Shown piece by piece: positions 59,687 to 64,000 of a stretch of 64,000 nt of DNA; the first letter of the stretch is position 1, and each line of letters begins with the position of its first letter. The stretch is taken from assembly GCA_026214975.1 (NCBI GenBank), contig CM047808.1:66242583-66306582 (forward strand). Direction: 5' to 3'. The notes below the pieces were generated by a model that saw nothing but the letters and a program-made list of their open reading frames with translations, was not told the origin of the DNA and ran no database searches. The stretch is from Gentiana macrophylla. Its lineage: Eukaryota; Streptophyta; Magnoliopsida; Gentianales; Gentianaceae. Both the position numbers and the translations under genes were made by a program.

Positions 59687-60686
59687 TGATGCAAAACCGC
59701 CCAGAGGAAGGCTTCGGATCTAATAGATCTTAGGATCGTGGATTTGAGGTATTTGGAATAGGTCCTTGACACAACCACAACCTGTGTGGAGGCACCTTGG
59801 AATCAATAAGCTCCGCGACACAATCACAACCTGTGTGAAGTCACCTTGGAATAAAACCTCAACACTTAGAAAACCTGTTTCTAAGCACCTTGGTACATGG
59901 ATAACCTCAAGGATTGCTCAAGTCCTTTATAATCCGAAATTTGAATTCTCTTTCCAGAGAAACTCACACAACACTTTTCCAAGTGAAGAATAAAATATGA
60001 TTTATATTGATAACAAGTTATGATTTTCAAAGTACAAATACAAGGACTATTTATAGGAAAATAAGTACATGAATTCATAATAATAAGATGAAAAGTTTTT
60101 CCTAAATTAAGTGCATATTGGCGCATCCAAAGAGCTTCGTCCAAGTTTAATGTATCTTCTTTATATTCTCCAGTTTCTGACCCGCAGCTATTTAGGCCAT
60201 TTCGACCATTATAAATTATTCAAATGAAGATGACCCCTTGACGAAAGTTGAAGATCAGGTTTTCTACTATGAAATGCATATGTGGATAATCAATTTTGGA
60301 TAAGTAAAGCTCCTGATTCAATGCACTTAAAATAGGCGCCCCAAAAGACATCCATCTTGACTCAATGTACTTGGAATACACAAAACTTGACTTCTCACCA
60401 TCCAAAGCTAGCAAAAGTGGCGCCATTTCATTCTCCAAATTCAGCCAAGTTTTTTCATTTATTTAAGTAATATTGCATAATAAAATATATAATATAATAC
60501 CATAATAAAGGCCAAAATGTTGGGCCATTTATTCAGGCAGCCCACACGCAAATATAATGGATCCATATTGTCAATTGGGCTAATTTATCCAAAACCTCGA
60601 GCCTCTTTTTGTGTTGCACTTGAGTTTTAGGCCCAGCCCGAAATATGAGGGGATCATGAGAAGGACTTGGACTCAGATTCATATCA
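59687..60686 (-). repeat. 5' LTR of Gypsy gag element
   Basis: It starts TGATGCAAAACC and ends ATATCA, followed by TSD TCACC. A TATA box (CTATAAATAG) is at 60047-60056 on the minus strand. Confidence 0.92.
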
Positions 60687-61151
60687 TCACCTCAGGATTA
60701 AGGTCAATCCATATAGGATCATCTAATGATTTAATAAGATTTCCTGATTACAGAATTATATCAAGAAATATAGATTAAATCGGTCCAGTCCTATATAAAT
60801 GCCATCACATATAAATGCGCCACTTAGGTACCCTCTACCGACAGTCCGGATAAGACTATCATACCCTAAGGTGTTCTGGGCGCATTATTGGTGTTTTAAT
60901 CATGAGACCTTAAACTCAGATTAAGTTCACCATGGACTAACAGTTCAAGTATATGACCACGGACTAACAGTTCAATCTTTACGTGCATGCCATACACTGA
61001 GTTAAGTGGTTACATACTGATATACATAGGGTTTGCAGTAGTGTATATTTTATAAGCACATAGAAAATAATAAGATGAATAAAAAAACTGTCATTCTTAA
61101 ATAAAAAACAATTACATAAATTGTCTTTTGGGCACTACATCTAACAGTATT

Positions 61152-62592
61152 TGATACTCAGTAGTGTATGTGTGTGTTTCAGTATGCTAATAAACTAGTA
61201 TGCAGAAAGTAAATGCAGTAAATTAAATAGGCAAGATTTATTTCCAGGTGGTGTAATCTTGTCAGTCCACTCTTCTCCTATGATGTTGGAGGTAATTCAC
61301 TAGAGATTCTTGAGGTTACTGTTACGAAAATCCCTAAACTGTTTGTCCTTCACCAATGACTATGGGTTCACAAACTGAACACTTGAAACAGGTAGGATTG
61401 TTGCTCCACAGTATTCCACTTGTCCTTGAAGGGTAGGATTGCCTCTTCACCAGCTCCACCACGAACAACAGTTCTTGACACCCAAAGGATGCTTCTCTGT
61501 CTTCATCAAACTTCTTGTAAAAGAAGGAATGAATCATCTAATGATTCAGTTTTCAGCAGCTTGATCAGGATTAAATGATCAGCAGCTTGAGGTCTTCAAG
61601 TGTGTGTACTTGATGCAACTTGATAGCAGGCTACACTTGAAGAAATTTCTTGATCGGCAAATTTAAGCTCAGTATATGTCAGCTGGGCATTTTTTTTTAT
61701 GAAATTGATAGCTTCGTATGGATTATATGTTGTTCATCATCTTCAAACTGAGTCAGGAGTCCCCTATTTATAGGTGTGAAACTTTTGACTTGTGTTTGAA
61801 TTTCAAATAGCCGTTTCAGACTTGTCTCCATCTTGACTTGCGTTTTGTCACTGTTCATAGTACTGACACTTTCAGTCAGCTTTTTGTCAGTTTCCAGACT
61901 ATCCACCCTTTGACTTATAACCATTGGATAATTCTCTGAATCTTTCCAACATTCCTTTTATCATGACCATTGATTTGTTGATTAAATCAAGGCATGTAGT
62001 CCATCCTTATCTGTTTCATCTTCCAATGTAACTCTGATTAAATTGATAATTACACTCAGCAGATATTGGAAGTGTATCAGCCTGCTAATGTACATATCTA
62101 TCGGTAGGTTTAAGTCTGCTGTGTTTTAATGACACTTCAGCCGACTGCTTTTCATCTAACTTTTTATTTGAAGTTAGAGTACACCATTTTGATTATAACT
62201 AAGTTACAATCACCACATAACTTTGTGGAACTTAGACCTTGTACACAAGGTATATGTGATCAGTTTAGGTCATCACAGACTTCCCTAAATTCTGATTCCA
62301 TATCCTTGACATTAAATACTAAGTTTGATCACTTAGCCTTCAATAACTGAGTTTGAGCCCTCAGCCTTCAACCATCAGCAGGTTCCTAGTTGGTGTATTG
62401 ACTTAGACACTCTACTGACCTAGATAGGTCTGCTGATAAAGACAAATGACTTTTTTAATAGTGCTTGTTTGATCAAACCTATACAAATATCAAACTCTAG
62501 TAAACCTATACTATTAATATAGACATATTTTTGCCTTTGCTCTATAACAGCTAGTCTGGCACTCATCATTAAAACTTAAAATATGTCCAATA
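61152..62592 (-). repeat. 5' LTR of Sire-2, part 2 (outer end)
   Basis: It resumes at tgatactcagtagtg, homologous to 44126-45558, and ends TCCAATA (CA mutated to TA), followed by TSD GGTAT. TATA box CTATAAATAGG on the minus strand at 61763-61773. Confidence 0.88.
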
Positions 62593-62812
62593 GGTATAGT
62601 TGACAGATGAACAGCTGAAAAAATTCAAGACTGCTTTCTATGCAAGAAGAAGACTCTACCAAGATATGACTTTTCATGAAGGTCTAAATTCCTTCATTGG
62701 ACTAAAATTGTGGGAGACAATGATCAAATCCTAAAAATCAACTGGTAGAGAAGGTCAAATTGGAAGAGGAGGTTTTTCTGGAATTCAAGCTATGCTACAT
62801 AAGGGGTGGATT
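62593..62812 (+). pseudogene. Sire-1 ORF3, fragment 5 (C-terminus)
   Basis: It resumes after Sire-2 with LTDEQLKKFKTAFYARRR, matching LTDDLLKEYKKLYYSKK of Sire-2. It goes on to FHEGLNSFIGLKLWE, matching FQEGPNSFLGLKFWE, and a short Gly/Arg-rich end (GQIGRGG). The end point is set by comparison with Sire-2 and is approximate. One stop lies before the Gly/Arg part. Confidence 0.7.
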
Positions 62813-63154
62813 TAACTGGCATGGTGTCCAGTTATCAACAAGTAAATGATTTTCTAGAGAAAATGATTGTAGTGGAAAATGGTACATACCTAGATTGATT
62901 TCTCTAGAATTGAAAATCAACGGATGCTGGATATGCAAAGAGAAATCAGAGAATATAAACAGAAGAGAGACCAAGACAAAGATAGAAACTAGATCATCAG
63001 ACTTATTCTTCTATGTTCTTCATTTTTATGCTGATTCTGGTTGTAATAGCTTTGAACAAATTTGAACACCAATGATATATGAATTAAATTTGTTCTATTT
63101 ATTTGTGTTTTTATCTTTTTGCTTTGTTGTAAGGAGGGTATTGGCATCATCACT
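62813..63154 (+). other. Untranslated tail of Sire-1 before polypurine tract
   Basis: No coding region. It resembles the Sire-2 tail around 45574-45870 (for example ggtacatacctagattga versus the Sire-2 equivalent). Confidence 0.5.
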
Positions 63155-63169
63155 AAAAAAGGGGGTAAA
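63155..63169 (+). promoter_or_regulatory. Polypurine tract of Sire-1
   Basis: AAAAAAGGGGGTAAA directly precedes the 3' LTR start at 63170. It primes plus-strand synthesis in the family. Confidence 0.85.
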
Positions 63170-63863
63170 TGGTAGACACATTTTAGTTTTAATGATTAGT
63201 GCCAGACTAGCTGTTATAGAGAAAAGGCAAAAAGATGTCTAGATTGAATGTATAAGTTTACTAGAGTTTGATCTTTGTATAGGTTTGATCAACCAAGCAC
63301 TGTAAATACATAGGGGCTGGTGAAGAGGAAATCCTACCCTTCAAGGACTAGTGGAATACATAGGAGCAACAATGCTACATGTTTCTAGTGTTAAGTTTGT
63401 GAAGCCATAGTCATTGGTCAAGGACAAACAGTTTAGGGATTTTTGTAATAGCTATTTCAAAAGTCTCTAGTGAATTTCCTCCAACATCACAGGAGAAGAG
63501 TGGACAGACAGGATTACACCACCTAGAACCGCTATAAATCTTGCCTAATTTATTTACTATATTTACTTTCAGCAATTTACTTTATCTGCATACATATCAC
63601 ATCAATCGAATGAACTAGCTACTGAATCACACTACTTGCACTACTGATTATCTAGTACTTAATATCATCTTTTAAACAACAAGTAACAAGGCTTAATCTA
63701 ATATATTCCACTGCAATGAATTCAATAGCTTTAATTGTCAGCAGACTGCTGAAGGTCAGCAGACTATTGAACCCTGCTGAGTTTGTCAGCTCCAAAAAGT
63801 TTTAAGTGTTAAGTTTATCCACCCTCCTCTAAACTTAACCAATGCCTTTTCAAGGGACCAACA
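63170..63863 (+). repeat. 3' LTR of Sire-1, internally deleted
   Basis: It starts TGGTAGACAC (TGTTAGACAT in the 5' LTR) and ends GGGACCAACA. It is 694 bp and lacks about 960 bp between cactgtaaa (about 63297) and ggtgaagagg (about 63318), including the TATA box of the 5' LTR. Confidence 0.9.
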
Positions 63864-64000
63864 CATGTAATGGAAGCAAGAATACTGTATTAAGAGCAAA
63901 TCTCCAATGTTCATTTCATTCTCATGGGATTGCGGGGGTGTGTTGAAGAAATTGTTGATACACAAGAATCATAACATTAATCACGCAAATTTTTTAATTT
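63864..64000 (+). repeat. Right flank of Sire-1 with LTR-like start
   Basis: CATGT (63864-63868) is the TSD. About 70 bases later a G-rich tract (gggattgcgggggtg) precedes TGTTGAAGAAATTGTTGATA at 63941, close to the sequence at 5679 on the left side. It reads as polypurine tract plus LTR start, continuing beyond the window. Confidence 0.5.

Larger units (their letters stand above)
55515..60686 (-). mobile_element. Gypsy gag-protease element without RT
   Basis: TSD TCACC flanks it at 55510-55514 and 60687-60691. LTRs 55515-56515 and 59687-60686 are 1001 and 1000 bp and differ by only a few percent by eye. One long frame on the minus strand (59183-56508) codes gag, a zinc knuckle, protease and an unrecognised C-terminal region. 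No RT, RNase H or integrase exists, so it must have used another element's enzymes. It appears to be the youngest insertion here. Confidence 0.92.
54379..61146 (-). mobile_element. Solo LTR in Sire-2 LTR, itself split by a Gypsy element
   Basis: TSD GTATT flanks it at 54374-54378 and 61147-61151. Own sequence is 54379-55514 and 60692-61146 (1591 bp). It starts TGAAGGATGTAG and ends CATCTAACA. Shared stretches (for example ggaatggattccat, tcaatccatat) show it is a distant relative of the LTRs at 14844-32331. No internal region remains. Confidence 0.85.
43916..62592 (-). mobile_element. Sire-2: second Sirevirus-type Copia element
   Basis: Its TSD is AGTAT (43911-43915) and GGTAT (62593-62597), one mismatch. 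LTR 3' is 43916-45558, LTR 5' is 54183-62592 (split by insertions). The order on the minus strand is LTR, primer site, gag, pol, spacer modules, ORF3, polypurine tract, LTR. It is a relative of Sire-1 with the same layout. Joining the two flanks restores the PAPG-I reading of ORF3, supporting the TSD choice. It lacks the gag zinc knuckles. Confidence 0.88.
6291..63863 (+). mobile_element. Sire-1: Sirevirus-type Copia element, split by four insertions
   Basis: It is bounded by CATGT (6286-6290) and CATGT (63864-63868), an exact TSD across 57.6 kb. It starts TGTTAGACAT and ends GGGACCAACA. Own sequence, about 12.7 kb, is 6291-14843, 32337-32781, 39745-40622, 42364-43915 and 62598-63863. Order is LTR, primer site, gag, pol (protease, integrase, RT, RNase H), a repeated spacer module, ORF3, polypurine tract, LTR. 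The pol end (IFTKPLDSERF) has the form seen in the Sirevirus lineage. All coding regions are broken. Confidence 0.9.

Noticed and set aside
1..64000. Functional tRNA, rRNA or other RNA genes
   Set aside because: The only tRNA-like matches are primer sites and incomplete A/B-box remnants; no full cloverleaf could be drawn by eye.

Overview
This window is plant nuclear heterochromatin, most likely from a dicot. It is AT-rich and holds no recognisable host gene. Almost every stretch can be assigned to LTR retrotransposons of the Ty1/Copia and Ty3/Gypsy superfamilies, recognised by TG...CA ends, 5-bp target-site duplications (TSDs), primer sites of the tRNA-Met type and decayed gag, protease, integrase, reverse transcriptase (RT) and RNase H reading frames. 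Host lineage is inference; nothing in the window identifies the species.

Left edge (1-6290): a minus-strand Athila-like Gypsy LTR (423-1799) with its primer site running off the left edge. It abuts a truncated minus-strand Copia element (1800-3922: protease, gag, primer site, 5' LTR). A gene-free spacer follows (3923-5514), then a short LTR-like tandem repeat with a TATA box (5515-6290). The same LTR-like sequence reappears at 63941-64000, on the other side of the nested cluster.

Core (6291-63863): one plus-strand Sirevirus-type Copia element, here called Sire-1, flanked by the TSD CATGT. It has been split by four independent insertions, each with its own TSD: (a) 14844-32331, a minus-strand Copia element (CCAAT) that itself holds a second member of the same family at 16829-25802 (ATTAG); (b) 32782-39739, a Tat-lineage Gypsy element (AGCAG) with a spliced antisense gene; (c) 40623-42358, a solo LTR (ACATC); (d) 43916-62592, a second Sirevirus-type element on the minus strand, Sire-2 (AGTAT/GGTAT). 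Sire-2's 5' LTR was hit by an element now left as a solo LTR (54379-61146, GTATT). That solo LTR was in turn hit by a Gypsy element coding gag and protease but no RT (55515-60686, TCACC). With the flanking LTR-like element this gives up to five layers.

The most unusual content is coding. Both Sirevirus elements carry a long third open reading frame (ORF3) downstream of pol, with a conserved N-terminal region, acidic and basic linkers, a coiled coil and an Arg-Gly-rich C-terminus. The Tat element carries an antisense gene with two good GT-AG introns. The youngest-looking element codes one continuous gag-protease-X frame of about 891 codons, broken by only two stops, in which RT, RNase H and integrase are absent and replaced by an unrecognised C-terminal region. 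No complete autonomous element is present: every RT-bearing copy has stops, frameshifts or lost catalytic residues. Coordinates of LTR ends rest on TG/CA ends plus matched TSDs read directly from the sequence.
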